A stretch of 27,291 nt of DNA from an uncultured Treponema sp. (GTDB lineage Bacteria > Spirochaetota > Spirochaetia > Treponematales > Treponemataceae): assembly GCA_937902125.1 (NCBI GenBank), contig CALDIB010000093.1, positions 1-27,291 on the forward strand, in the 5' to 3' direction. The position numbers were made by a program, and so were the translations under genes. Within the stretch, counting starts at the first letter, position 1. Each line of letters begins with the position of its first letter. A model generated the notes under the pieces. It was given only the letters and a program-made list of their open reading frames with translations, was not told where the DNA came from and made no database searches. Below, one piece after another: positions 7,938-16,048 of the stretch.

Positions 7938-8753
7938 TTATCCAAATATTTCGTCCCGATGCCGCCTGCCCAAGGCGGCAATTTTTTGGGAAAGCGAGGC
8001 TTGGTCAAATTGGCCGTCCGCTTCCAAGTCGCCGGAACTTGAACAAAAGTCCCGCAGGTCTATCAAAAAGCGGTTCATCGAAAAATGCTGGAAGACAAAA
8101 AGATTGTCGTAGACAGACGCGTCGGCGTTTTTGTCAGTTTGCGATTTTTGGACGGCGGCGTTTTTTGGCTTAAAAGCAGTCGCCGCTTCCTTGAGCGCGT
8201 TCCGGTATGGAACAAAAATCCCCTTGTCCTTTAGTTCCGCGTAGCCCACGAGCCATATTTGCGCGCCAAGGCCCGCGGCCAAAAAAGCGGTTTTTTGGGC
8301 CAGCCACAATTGGCTTTGCAAGACAAGAACGCTGACGGCGGCGTTTTGGCTTGCGATGAATTTTAAGTGCTTGGTCTTTGCGGAATGAACCGGCGTTTTG
8401 TTCAAGATGAGCGCGTTCTTCCTAAAGTCAATTGCAAGCCCAGGGTTACGCCTAAAAAAGCCTTCCGCGATTTTTCCGGCTTGGCCCACCAAATACTTTT
8501 GGTTTTTGGCCAACTGCTCGTCTTTTCCGGGGTTGTCGCCGATGACGATGATTTTTATGTCGTCGTCTTTTGTGATTGAGTCAAGCGCGGTGTTGTAAAC
8601 CACAGGCGTTTCTATGGGGTAGGGCGGCGTGTCGTCTTTGGCGGCTTCTTTTTGCAGGGGGCGAAGGGTATCGGCGAGCGCGGCCCATTCCAGGCATTTT
8701 TCTTTATATTCTTTGCGGAAGGTTTCCAGCGCCTCAAATTCTTTTTTATCCAT
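7938..8753 (-). CDS. Uracil-DNA glycosylase-superfamily protein
   Basis: A 271-residue protein, MDKKEFEALETFRKEYKEKC... The superfamily motif I region reads IKIIVIGDNPGKDEQLAKNQKYLVGQAG, matching the G-x-x-PG...GxAG layout of type 4/5 and MUG-like enzymes. A late HFSMNRF resembles the HPS-x-R motif III. It would remove uracil or a related base from DNA if active. Motif I has GDNPG rather than GEAPG (types 4/5) or GINPG (MUG), and no Fe-S cysteine set is present, so the exact activity is uncertain. The start at 8753 was chosen over an in-frame ATG at 8834 because a strong promoter lies between the two. The last residues overlap a terminator for the opposing gene. Confidence 0.75.
   Translation of the reverse strand: MDKKEFEALETFRKEYKEKCLEWAALADTLRPLQKEAAKDDTPPYPIETPVVYNTALDSITKDDDIKIIVIGDNPGKDEQLAKNQKYLVGQAGKIAEGFFRRNPGLAIDFRKNALILNKTPVHSAKTKHLKFIASQNAAVSVLVLQSQLWLAQKTAFLAAGLGAQIWLVGYAELKDKGIFVPYRNALKEAATAFKPKNAAVQKSQTDKNADASVYDNLFVFQHFSMNRFLIDLRDFCSSSGDLEADGQFDQASLSQKIAALGRRHRDEIFG
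7960..7987 (+). terminator. Terminator of the 565-aa gene, inside the opposing coding region
   Basis: TGCCGCC (7960-7966), a seven-base loop and GGCGGCA (7974-7980), then ATTTTTT. This is a textbook intrinsic terminator reading rightward. It lies within the last codons of the UDG-like gene, where it encodes part of AALGRRH, so the two convergent transcripts overlap. Confidence 0.75.
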
Positions 8754-8762
8754 GTTGAAGAA

Positions 8763-8791
8763 ATTATATGGAAAAAAACTTCTTTCTTCAA
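8763..8791 (-). promoter_or_regulatory. Promoter of the UDG-like gene, near-leaderless
   Basis: On the minus strand: TTGAAG (8791-8786), a 17-base spacer and TATAAT (8768-8763). The ATG at 8753 begins nine bases after the -10, with no ribosome site. Confidence 0.75.
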
Positions 8792-8839
8792 GATTCATGC
8801 CGCCAAACGCATCGCGCGTCAACATTCCGGACATTTTTT

Positions 8840-8851
8840 TTGCCTAGGCAA
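8840..8851. promoter_or_regulatory. 12-bp perfect palindrome between divergent genes
   Basis: TTGCCTAGGCAA lies between the UDG-like and barrel genes, just upstream of both promoters. It could be a small operator; no regulator can be assigned. Confidence 0.3.
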
Positions 8852-8867
8852 TATTAGGCCTTCCTTG

Positions 8868-8896
8868 TTGACAAAAATCAGTATATGCTTTAGATT
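8868..8896 (+). promoter_or_regulatory. Promoter of the small outer-membrane barrel gene
   Basis: Perfect -35 TTGACA (8868-8873), a 17-base spacer and TAGATT (8891-8896). AAGGAGGA follows at 8913-8920, before the ATG at 8925. Confidence 0.65.
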
Positions 8897-8924
8897 TTTT
8901 GGCGGTTTGTTTAAGGAGGATGCT

Positions 8925-9614
8925 ATGAACCTTAAGAAGATTTTGGCCGCCGCTTTTGTGGCCGGAGCCATGACGGTTGGAGCCTTTGCCAAAAACCATC
9001 CCTACGGAATGGACATCGCGGCGGGCATTGTGGGTTTTGAGGCGATTGAATATAAATATAATGGAGCCGAAACAAAGTATAATGTTGTCAATTTTTTTCC
9101 AATCAAGATAAACACTTACGACTGTTTTTGGCTGAACAACCATCTTGGCATTTACGCTTCAATTGGCTTGCATCCTGGCGTTAAGCTTAACGAAGAGACT
9201 AAAATCGGCGGCGCAAAAACTACGAACGACAAGGGATACCTTAATTGTGGATTTGAGTTTATGACAGGCCCGGCTTTTGGAGTTGACTTTGGCGACAGCT
9301 CAGTTCGCTTTCAAGTCGGAGCGCCCCTTCATTTTATGGGAGGAGTGTATTATCGCGATGAAAAAAATTCAGACACAAAATATACGTTGGAATACGGCGC
9401 TGTCGGTTTTGCTTTGACGCCGCAATTTCGTTTTATGGCCAACCGCCGCTGCTCTCTTGTTGTGGGAGCCGATTTCGTTTTTGACTTTGTTATGAATTTT
9501 ACAGAAAAGGTTGAAACGAATAATGCTGTGACAACTCGCGCTTTTCATCCGTCTGACGAACTTCGCTTTGCATGGACTCCATACATAGGCTTGGGAATCA
9601 ACTTCGGAAAATAA
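8925..9614 (+). CDS. Probable outer-membrane beta-barrel protein, 229 aa
   Basis: A secreted protein with a clean Sec signal peptide (MNLKKILAAAFVAGAMTVGAFA, cleavage probably after AFA at about residue 22). The mature part consists of alternating short beta-strands (YGMDIAAGIVGFEAIEY, GIYASIGLHPGV, VRFQVGAPLHFMGGVYY, LRFAWTPYIGLGINFGK) with Gly and aromatic residues at strand ends, as in 8- to 10-stranded barrels. It is followed by the folded tex leader and has its own consensus promoter and ribosome site, so it is probably monocistronic and well expressed. I recognise no specific family. Porin, adhesin or structural role cannot be told apart. Confidence 0.75.
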   Translation: MNLKKILAAAFVAGAMTVGAFAKNHPYGMDIAAGIVGFEAIEYKYNGAETKYNVVNFFPIKINTYDCFWLNNHLGIYASIGLHPGVKLNEETKIGGAKTTNDKGYLNCGFEFMTGPAFGVDFGDSSVRFQVGAPLHFMGGVYYRDEKNSDTKYTLEYGAVGFALTPQFRFMANRRCSLVVGADFVFDFVMNFTEKVETNNAVTTRAFHPSDELRFAWTPYIGLGINFGK

Positions 9615-9619
9615 TCCGC

Positions 9620-9648
9620 TTGACCTGACATTTTAATTTCAATAAAAT
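9620..9648 (+). promoter_or_regulatory. Promoter of tex
   Basis: TTGACC (9620-9625), a 17-base spacer and TAAAAT (9643-9648), a five-of-six match at each box. Transcription would start near 9655, at the base of the first leader hairpin. Confidence 0.65.
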
Positions 9649-9757
9649 ATCCCTATTTCGGCGCGAAAATATTATTTGCGCCGAAATAGGAACGAGTCAA
9701 GGCTTTAAGCGCTAGCGCTCCTTGACCGTTCCTACAAAATAGGTGGGGATATTTTTT
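9644..9757 (+). promoter_or_regulatory. Highly structured leader of tex
   Basis: Hairpin 1: CCTATTTCGGCGC (9652-9664) pairs perfectly with 9678-9690. Hairpin 2: GGAACGAGTCAAGG (9689-9702) pairs with CCTTGACCGTTCC (9720-9732) with one bulge, and has the self-complementary AGCGCTAGCGCT in its loop. In DNA an outer stem AAAATATCCC (9644-9653) matches GGGATATTTT (9746-9755), beside the start codon. AAATAGG occurs both in hairpin 1 (9684-9690) and just before the start (9737-9743), next to the AGGTGGGG ribosome site, so CCTATTT could pair with either. It matches no riboswitch class I know. Confidence 0.6.
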
Positions 9758-12157
9758 ATGGAATTTACACAGGAAACAATCGACGCGCTTTCAGTCAACG
9801 AAGTCGATATTATGAAAAAAGTCGCCGAGGAGTTGAACATTAAGGTTCAGCAAGTCAGCGCCGTAATTTCTTTGGTGGCGGAAGGTTGTACCATTCCCTT
9901 TATCGCGCGATACCGCAAGGAGCGCCACGGCTCTTTGGACGAACTGCAAGTTCGCGAAAGCGACCATCTTTACACAAGTTACAAAAATCTAGAAGAGCGC
10001 CGTTTGGAAATTGTCCGGGGAATTTTCGGACAAGGAAAATTGACGGAAAGCCTTTACAAGGCCGCCATGGGCGCCAAGACCTTGAGCGAGCTTGAGGACT
10101 TGTGGGCTCCGTTCAAAAAGAAAAAGAAGACCCGGGGAATGGTCGCCAGCGAAAAAGGTCTTGACGCTTTGGCCGACGCCATGCTGGAATTGGACGACGC
10201 GGCGCTTGAGGAAAAGGCCAAGGAATTTATAAAGACCGACGCGGAGGATCCCGCCTTGAACGTTCCCACGGCAAAAGACGCGCTTGACGGCGCCAAAGAC
10301 ATTGTGGCCGAGCGGACTTCCCAAGACACGGAAAACCGCGCCGCAGTCCATGACTTGTATATTCAATCGGGAACAATCAAGACAAAAGGAATTGTGGCCG
10401 AAGGACAAAAGGCCGAAGACGTTGAAAAAACTTCAACTTACAAAATGTATTGGGATTACTCAGAGCCTTTGAGCGAGCTTAAGCCCCACCGCATTCTTGC
10501 CATAAACCGCGGCGAGCGGGAAGGAGCGCTGGACGTTGAGATTGACGTTCCCCTTGACGACGCGGTGGCTCTCTTGCAAAAAAAAGGCAAGTGCAAAAAC
10601 CATTATCACAAGGACGCCATTGACGACGGAGTGGCGCGCTTGCTCAGCCCCGCCGTGGTTCGGGAAATCAGAAGCGACGAGACCGACGAAGCCGACGTTC
10701 ACGGAATCAATGTCTTTAGCGAAAACTTAAAGAACCTTTTGATGCAGCAGCCCATTAAGGGAAGCCGCGTTTTGGGAATTGACCCCGGCATCAGAACTGG
10801 AACAAAGTGCGCCGCGCTTGACGAAACCGGAAAATACTTGGGCTGCTTTAAGATTTTCCAAGTTCAAAGCCCCGAAGACTCTTACAAGCAAATTTGCGAC
10901 GCGATTGACAAGTACGACATTCAAGTTGTGGCCGTGGGAAACGGAACTGGAAGCCAGGAAGTTCAGGCCATTGTAAGCAAGGTAATCAGCGAAAACTACA
11001 AGGACGTTCAATACACTGTGGTTGACGAAAGCGGCGCGTCCGTCTATTCGGCCAGCGACATCGCCCGGGAAGAATTTCCGGATTTGGACCTGACCATTCG
11101 CGGCGCCATAAGCATGGGCCGGCGCTTGCAGGACCCGCTGGCCGAGCTTGTTAAGATTGACCCCAAAGCCATCGGCGTTGGCCTTTACCAGCACGACGTA
11201 AACCAAAAAAAGCTTGGCGACGCGCTTGACGAAGTTGTGGGCTCGGTGGTGAACCAAGTTGGCGTAAACTTGAACACGGCCAGCTACTCGCTTTTAAAAT
11301 ACGTTTCGGGCATTACAAGCGGAACGGCAAAAAAAATTGTGGCCTACCGCGACGCCAACGGAAAAATCACAAGCCGGGAAGACTTGAAAAAAGTTCCGGG
11401 GCTTGGTCCAAAAGCCTTTGAGCAGTGCGCGGGCTTTTTGAAAATCGCGGAAAGTTCCGATCCCCTTGACAACACTTGGGTTCACCCGGAAAACTACCAG
11501 CTTGCCAGAGAACTTCTTCCCCTTGTCCAAAACAAGGAAAAAATTTCCGCCGACCTTAAAAAGCAGCTTGCCGAAAAATATTCTGTTGGCGAAACTACGC
11601 TCAACGACATTATTGACGAGTTGCAAAAGCCCAACCGGGATCCCCGCTCGGATTACCCGGCGCCAATTATGCAAAAGGGAGTCGTGGCTTTTGAAGACTT
11701 AAAGCCAGGAATGAAGGTGACTGGAAAAATCCGCAATGTGGTTGACTTTGGCGCCTTTGTTGACATCGGCCTTCACGAAACCGGCTTGATTCATGTGAGC
11801 GAGTTGAGCGACAATTTTGTTCAAGACCCCATGGAAGTTGTGAAAGTTGGCGACATAAAAGAGTTCACAATTTTGAACCTTGACATGGACAGGCGCCGCA
11901 TAAGCCTTTCTTTAAAGAGCGACGCGGCGAGCCGCGCGGGAACCGACGAAAAGTCAAAGGTTCGTTCTTCCGCTTCCGGCGGAGCGGCTGGCGGAAAGAA
12001 AGTCGTTGTGGTAAAAAAAGGCGGCGCCTCCGGGTCTTCTTCCGGCGGCCAATTCTTCCGCGACAAAAACGGCGGCCAACGCCGGGAGCGTCGTGAATAC
12101 CAAGGAAGCGACGACGGCATGATGTACAATCCGTTTGCAGCGTTGTTGAAAAAGTGA
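9758..12157 (+). CDS. tex: Tex-family transcription accessory / RNA-binding protein
   Basis: A 799-residue cytosolic nucleic-acid-binding protein of the Tex/Spt6-like family. Domains in order: an N-terminal helical region with SVNEVDIMKKVAEELN and ISLVAEGCTIPFIARYRKE; a YqgF/RNase-H-like domain beginning VLGIDPGIRTGTKCAALD (about residue 343); helix-hairpin-helix motifs (ITSGTAKKIVAYRDANGKI, KKVPGLGPKAFEQCAGFL); and an S1 RNA-binding domain (GMKVTGKIRNVVDFGAFVDI through RRRISLSLK). A Gly/Ser/Lys/Arg-rich tail of about 70 residues follows and probably adds RNA affinity. Full length for the family. The start is the ATG at 9758, since the upstream in-frame GTG at 9743 overlaps the ribosome site AGGTGGGG. 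Confidence 0.95.
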   Translation: MEFTQETIDALSVNEVDIMKKVAEELNIKVQQVSAVISLVAEGCTIPFIARYRKERHGSLDELQVRESDHLYTSYKNLEERRLEIVRGIFGQGKLTESLYKAAMGAKTLSELEDLWAPFKKKKKTRGMVASEKGLDALADAMLELDDAALEEKAKEFIKTDAEDPALNVPTAKDALDGAKDIVAERTSQDTENRAAVHDLYIQSGTIKTKGIVAEGQKAEDVEKTSTYKMYWDYSEPLSELKPHRILAINRGEREGALDVEIDVPLDDAVALLQKKGKCKNHYHKDAIDDGVARLLSPAVVREIRSDETDEADVHGINVFSENLKNLLMQQPIKGSRVLGIDPGIRTGTKCAALDETGKYLGCFKIFQVQSPEDSYKQICDAIDKYDIQVVAVGNGTGSQEVQAIVSKVISENYKDVQYTVVDESGASVYSASDIAREEFPDLDLTIRGAISMGRRLQDPLAELVKIDPKAIGVGLYQHDVNQKKLGDALDEVVGSVVNQVGVNLNTASYSLLKYVSGITSGTAKKIVAYRDANGKITSREDLKKVPGLGPKAFEQCAGFLKIAESSDPLDNTWVHPENYQLARELLPLVQNKEKISADLKKQLAEKYSVGETTLNDIIDELQKPNRDPRSDYPAPIMQKGVVAFEDLKPGMKVTGKIRNVVDFGAFVDIGLHETGLIHVSELSDNFVQDPMEVVKVGDIKEFTILNLDMDRRRISLSLKSDAASRAGTDEKSKVRSSASGGAAGGKKVVVVKKGGASGSSSGGQFFRDKNGGQRRERREYQGSDDGMMYNPFAALLKK

Positions 12158-12193
12158 GCGCGACCGGGTTCTGTAAGAAAATAGTGGACTTGG

Positions 12194-12221
12194 ATCCGCG
12201 CGGTTTTGCGCGGATTTTTTT
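12194..12221 (+). terminator. Intrinsic terminator of tex
   Basis: ATCCGCGC (12194-12201), loop GGTTTT, GCGCGGAT (12208-12215), then a T-rich tail TTTTTTATT. A strong rho-independent terminator 37 bases after the tex stop. Confidence 0.9.
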
Positions 12222-12222
12222 A

Positions 12223-12251
12223 TTGCTTTTAGCCTAAAGGCGCGCTATAAT
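12223..12251 (+). promoter_or_regulatory. Promoter of the lipoprotein-barrel operon
   Basis: TTGCTT (12223-12228), a 17-base spacer and a perfect TATAAT (12246-12251) preceded by GCGC. The untranslated leader is about 80 bases, with GGAG at 12319-12322 some 13 bases before the ATG at 12336. Confidence 0.65.
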
Positions 12252-12335
12252 TTATTGGGTTGGGCGGGGATTGCGAGCCGTTTTCTTTGACAGTTCGCGC
12301 CGCATTTTTTTTTGCCTTGGAGTGTGGTTTGTTTT

Positions 12336-14687
12336 ATGAAAAGCGATAAAAAGGCGCTCTCAAAAATTCTCGTCTCTTCTTTTTTGGGATTATTTGTTTT
12401 TTCTTGCGGAAATTTTTCTGATTTTGGAATTCCTGAATCGGTGGCCGTAAAAAGCGGCGCCCAATACACCGGCGCGCTTGGACAAAAATATTTTGATTTG
12501 ACAAAAAAATTGGGCGAGGAAATTTTGGACGACGTTAAGGCAAAGTCCGGCGCCGACGTTTACAAATACATTTCGGACGCAAGCGACAAGACCATGAAAT
12601 ACTTGCTCCACAAAAAGTTTTATGACATTCAACTTGACATTGAAAAAGATTTTGACGCGATGAATTTTGACGGCGCCTTTGACGGAGAATTTGATTTTGA
12701 GGCTGCCATAGATTTTCCGGCCTTAAGCAAGTCGATGCCAGCCGTCGTCATTCCCGCCGGCGCCACGGACGAAATACCTTTTTCATTTGAAATAGACGCG
12801 TCATTTGATCCTTGCTTGGTTGAGGCCGAAATTGGCGATGGAGAAGTGGTCGTTCAGGCGCAAGGAAGCGGAGCGGCTTTTGATGTAAGCGAATTTTCTT
12901 TAGATGGAATTACAAAGTCTGGCGGCTCCTCTTTTGACAAAAGCGATTTGTCGGACGGAGGCTCAAGCGGAAATTTTTTGATAGACAAAGTTTTGCCGCT
13001 TTCAGGCGCCGAGATTGACGTGTCGGCTTCCAAAATAAAAGTGAGCGGAAAGATTTCTAAAATTTCAGGAGATGTCGCGCTTGCCGCCCAATTAAACTGC
13101 TCGATTTCCGTTCGGACAATTTCAAAGGCCAAAGCAAATTTGTCAAACATGGGCGGCTTTGAAATGAACGGTTCCAGCGCTAACAAAAAATTGTTTTCCG
13201 CGGACTTGCTAAAAAATGTCGGCAAAATAACATTCGGCCATTCAGTCGGAGACTACTATTATAAGAGCGACATAAATAATGTTCAGACGGGAACAAAAGG
13301 CAAGGGCAAGGGAATAAAATTTAGCGCGGTAAATTCTTTTCCGATTGGAAACGACTTGGAGCTTGAAATCAACTCTTCCACTTTTGCAATGGACTCAACG
13401 GACGGAACTGTTTATGTAGACGGCGAAAAAAGTTCCGCGGCCGTGATTCCTGCCAAAGGAAACCAAAGCGTTTTTGAGCGTTCTTTTGCCGATTTCGATG
13501 AAATTGATTTTTCGGACGCCTCTGTTTTTGGAACGCCAGAAAACCCAAAGTATATAGAGTTTTCAGTTTCGCTTTCTGACGCGCAGGAACTGAGAAATAT
13601 AGAAATGGGACAGTCCTACACGATAAAGGTTAGCGGCGCGGAATTTTTTATGGACTGGGATATTGCCTCCTTAAAATTGGACAACCTTGAATCCCCTTCC
13701 GGCGACGTTGATTTGAGCGACTTTAACTTGGACGAACTTTTGGATCAAGTTGACGGCGAGGCAAAAAAACTTATTGACAATTGCGAAATCAAATCCGTTC
13801 CAGTTTATGTTTTTGTCCAAAAACCGCAAGGAGACTTGTCGGATTTAGTTGACGGAATTAGTTTTGAGGGAAAAATTTTTCTTGAATATAATGGCGGGGC
13901 GAAAAAATATATCGCCGGCTCTTCGTCATCTTCTCAAGAATTTGACTTTTGCCAAGCCTTTAACTGGCCTTCAACAAATGAAACTTTTGTAAAGAAATTT
14001 GAAAGCGAAGGAGTGGATTGCAGTTTTTCAAAAGACATCGCTGACGTGATAAATTCCCGCGCCTCAGACTTAAAGGCTCACTACGAGATTTCCGCCAGCA
14101 ACGGACAAAGCAAGAATGTCAGCAAGGCGCGGATCGACTCAATGTCAAGTTCGGAAACAAGTTCAATCGCCGTAGAAATGGCGCTTGTTCTTCCTCTTGA
14201 ATTTACAGTAAAAAGCGACACGCTTCTTGACATTTACGAGTTGGCGCAAATGGACATCAGCGATAAAAACGACTTGATGAATCGAAGCGACGTGTCCTCA
14301 ACCCAAGACTACGAAAAAATCGCGGATTCAATCGAATATTTTAGACTGAACTATAACTTGATTAATTCAGCCTTAAGTTCCTTGGACGCCGAAATAACAA
14401 TCGACGACACTCATGGGGGCGACTCAAAATATTCTGGAATAACAAAGACGATTCAATTTACGGCGGACAACCCTTTGGACGACACTATTGATTTTGACGT
14501 TGACGATATAAAAAAAGCGCTTACGCATTTGTTCTTGCCGGACATGACAATGACGATTGAAAGCGGACAATCTTTTTCGGTTTTGAGAAGCGCGCTTGAG
14601 TCAAAAGAGGCGCTGGGAATCAATCCTGTTGTCCTCTTAAAACTCAATCCAAACAGCCCGATTGACATCAAGGACATAATCAAGTAG
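12336..14687 (+). CDS. Large putative lipoprotein, 783 aa, function unknown
   Basis: The N-terminus MKSDKKALSKILVSSF followed by LGLFVFSC is a lipoprotein signal with lipobox VFSC and the lipidated cysteine at residue 24, followed by GNFSDFG. The mature protein is acidic and Ser/Asp/Gly-rich, with many short beta-prone segments (SASKIKVSGKISKISGDVAL, LELEINSSTFAMDSTDGTVY, GQSYTIKVSGAEF) and no further membrane helix. This suggests a periplasm-facing or surface protein built of repeated beta-sandwich-like modules. I recognise no named family. Downstream, with a 13-base gap, is an outer-membrane barrel gene, so the two are probably co-transcribed and may form a complex. The ATG at 12336 was chosen because the signal peptide starts there. 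Confidence 0.8.
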   Translation: MKSDKKALSKILVSSFLGLFVFSCGNFSDFGIPESVAVKSGAQYTGALGQKYFDLTKKLGEEILDDVKAKSGADVYKYISDASDKTMKYLLHKKFYDIQLDIEKDFDAMNFDGAFDGEFDFEAAIDFPALSKSMPAVVIPAGATDEIPFSFEIDASFDPCLVEAEIGDGEVVVQAQGSGAAFDVSEFSLDGITKSGGSSFDKSDLSDGGSSGNFLIDKVLPLSGAEIDVSASKIKVSGKISKISGDVALAAQLNCSISVRTISKAKANLSNMGGFEMNGSSANKKLFSADLLKNVGKITFGHSVGDYYYKSDINNVQTGTKGKGKGIKFSAVNSFPIGNDLELEINSSTFAMDSTDGTVYVDGEKSSAAVIPAKGNQSVFERSFADFDEIDFSDASVFGTPENPKYIEFSVSLSDAQELRNIEMGQSYTIKVSGAEFFMDWDIASLKLDNLESPSGDVDLSDFNLDELLDQVDGEAKKLIDNCEIKSVPVYVFVQKPQGDLSDLVDGISFEGKIFLEYNGGAKKYIAGSSSSSQEFDFCQAFNWPSTNETFVKKFESEGVDCSFSKDIADVINSRASDLKAHYEISASNGQSKNVSKARIDSMSSSETSSIAVEMALVLPLEFTVKSDTLLDIYELAQMDISDKNDLMNRSDVSSTQDYEKIADSIEYFRLNYNLINSALSSLDAEITIDDTHGGDSKYSGITKTIQFTADNPLDDTIDFDVDDIKKALTHLFLPDMTMTIESGQSFSVLRSALESKEALGINPVVLLKLNPNSPIDIKDIIK

Positions 14688-14700
14688 GAGGAGGGGCAAG

Positions 14701-15951
14701 ATGAAAAAAATTATTTTTGCGGTTTTGACTTTTTGCCTCTTTTCGGGGTTTGCTGAGCTTTATCCATCCCGCCGTTATGTGGAATTGGGCTTTGGGGCTT
14801 TTGCGCAAGGCTCTCAAAACGCCATGCCTTTGAAGGATATTTTTAAAAAGAAGCTTGTGCTTGACATGTCAAAGATTTCTTCAAACATGAGCAAGTCTGG
14901 CTTTACGACTTCTGTTTACGCAAATCCTGAATTTCATTTGGCCTTTAACTTTGCCTCTTTTGGATTTGGATTTTACGCGCAAACGGAAATTTCCGCCAGA
15001 CTCAACATAGAAAAGGAGTTGTTTGACGCTTTGGCTGACGGCGTTAAGCCTGGAAAAAACTATTCGTCGGAAGGAAATATTTGGGCGGAATCTTTTGTAT
15101 CCTTTGCCGTTCCCGTAAGATTCAATGTTGGAAAATTTAGAATTCGAGTCGCGCCGGCGGTTTTTGCCCCGGTCTTTTATGTTCCTGCAACAACGATTAC
15201 AAGCAAGGCTGTGAACGGAAATGACGGTTCCGTTACAATCAGCGCCAGCGCTCCGATTGAAATCTACACAGTTGGAAAATTCAAAGGCCTTGTAAAAGAC
15301 GGAAAGCTTTCGACGGATTTTGTAAACAATTTGGACTCCTCAGAACTTTCCCGCGATTTGGCCCAAAGCATGGGCTTTGATTTAAGCGCCCTTGTTGAGT
15401 GTCCTATTTCTGACACCTTGGATCTTGGCGGCTACGCTAACATTCCGATTCTTCCCAGCCGTTTGAAACATAAGGTCAGCGCGTCCGCAAAACTGTCTGT
15501 TCAAACCGACTCGCTTTTAAAAGTGATTATGGACGACTCCAAAATAGAAAAAGAGGCCGAATTTTCCGACGCCGTTTACAGCGACGAAAACTATTTGGTG
15601 AACAGGCCCCTGCGTTTGGGCGTTGACTGCGCGTGGCGGCCGGTTGGAAAATGGCTTACAATGCGCGCGTCGGGCGGAATGGCCATGAGAAATCCTTTTG
15701 GAAAAGACTTTTCGATAAAGAGCGTTTACCCTGAATACAGGCTTGGACTTGAGCTTGTGGGAATAGGAATGTTTGGCCTTAACCTTTCAACTGAATACAG
15801 AAAAAAAGTTTTTGCCCACACTGTTGGCATAATGCTTAATTTCCGCGCGGTTGAGTTTGACATTTGCGCGGCCGTTTCAAGCGCGACTTTTATCCAATCA
15901 TTTAAGGGCGAAGGCCTTGCGGCCGGAGCTTCCGTCAAGTTTGGCTGGTAG
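14701..15951 (+). CDS. Probable outer-membrane beta-barrel protein, 416 aa
   Basis: A Sec signal (MKKIIFAVLTFCLFSGFAEL, cleavage near residue 19) is followed by YPSRRYVELGFGAFAQGSQN. The body has alternating amphipathic strands (FHLAFNFASFGFGFYAQTEI, VSFAVPVRFNVGKFRIRVAP, LTMRASGGMAMRNPF) and ends VKFGW, with the terminal aromatic residue typical of BAM-inserted barrels. It has a strong GGAGGAGGGG ribosome site and follows the lipoprotein gene by 13 bases. The length would suit a 12- to 16-stranded barrel. N-terminal wording such as AQGSQNAMPLKDIF hints at a FadL- or DUF5723-like plug, but I cannot confirm this. Transport of a hydrophobic compound or assembly with the lipoprotein are both possible. 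Confidence 0.75.
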   Translation: MKKIIFAVLTFCLFSGFAELYPSRRYVELGFGAFAQGSQNAMPLKDIFKKKLVLDMSKISSNMSKSGFTTSVYANPEFHLAFNFASFGFGFYAQTEISARLNIEKELFDALADGVKPGKNYSSEGNIWAESFVSFAVPVRFNVGKFRIRVAPAVFAPVFYVPATTITSKAVNGNDGSVTISASAPIEIYTVGKFKGLVKDGKLSTDFVNNLDSSELSRDLAQSMGFDLSALVECPISDTLDLGGYANIPILPSRLKHKVSASAKLSVQTDSLLKVIMDDSKIEKEAEFSDAVYSDENYLVNRPLRLGVDCAWRPVGKWLTMRASGGMAMRNPFGKDFSIKSVYPEYRLGLELVGIGMFGLNLSTEYRKKVFAHTVGIMLNFRAVEFDICAAVSSATFIQSFKGEGLAAGASVKFGW

Positions 15952-15959
15952 CGCGCTCG

Positions 15960-15988
15960 TTGACTTTGAGGGCGTTTTTCAGTATACT
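15960..15988 (+). promoter_or_regulatory. Promoter of nfnA-nfnB-mraY
   Basis: TTGACT (15960-15965), a 17-base spacer and TATACT (15983-15988). A leader of about 54 bases with GAGG at 16037-16040 precedes the ATG at 16049. Confidence 0.7.
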
Positions 15989-16048
15989 TAATAAAATTTA
16001 ACAGGCGCCCATTCGATTCGCGCAAATTGCTGTTTTGAGGAAAACTTT

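Noticed and set aside
8754..8834. Longer start for the UDG-like protein at 8834
   Set aside because: The extra 27 codons contain the -35/-10 boxes and no ribosome site; the first family-like residues start at 8753.
10054..11257. Long antisense frames opposite tex and other genes
   Set aside because: They are frames mirrored from strongly biased coding sequence, with no ribosome sites or recognisable protein features.
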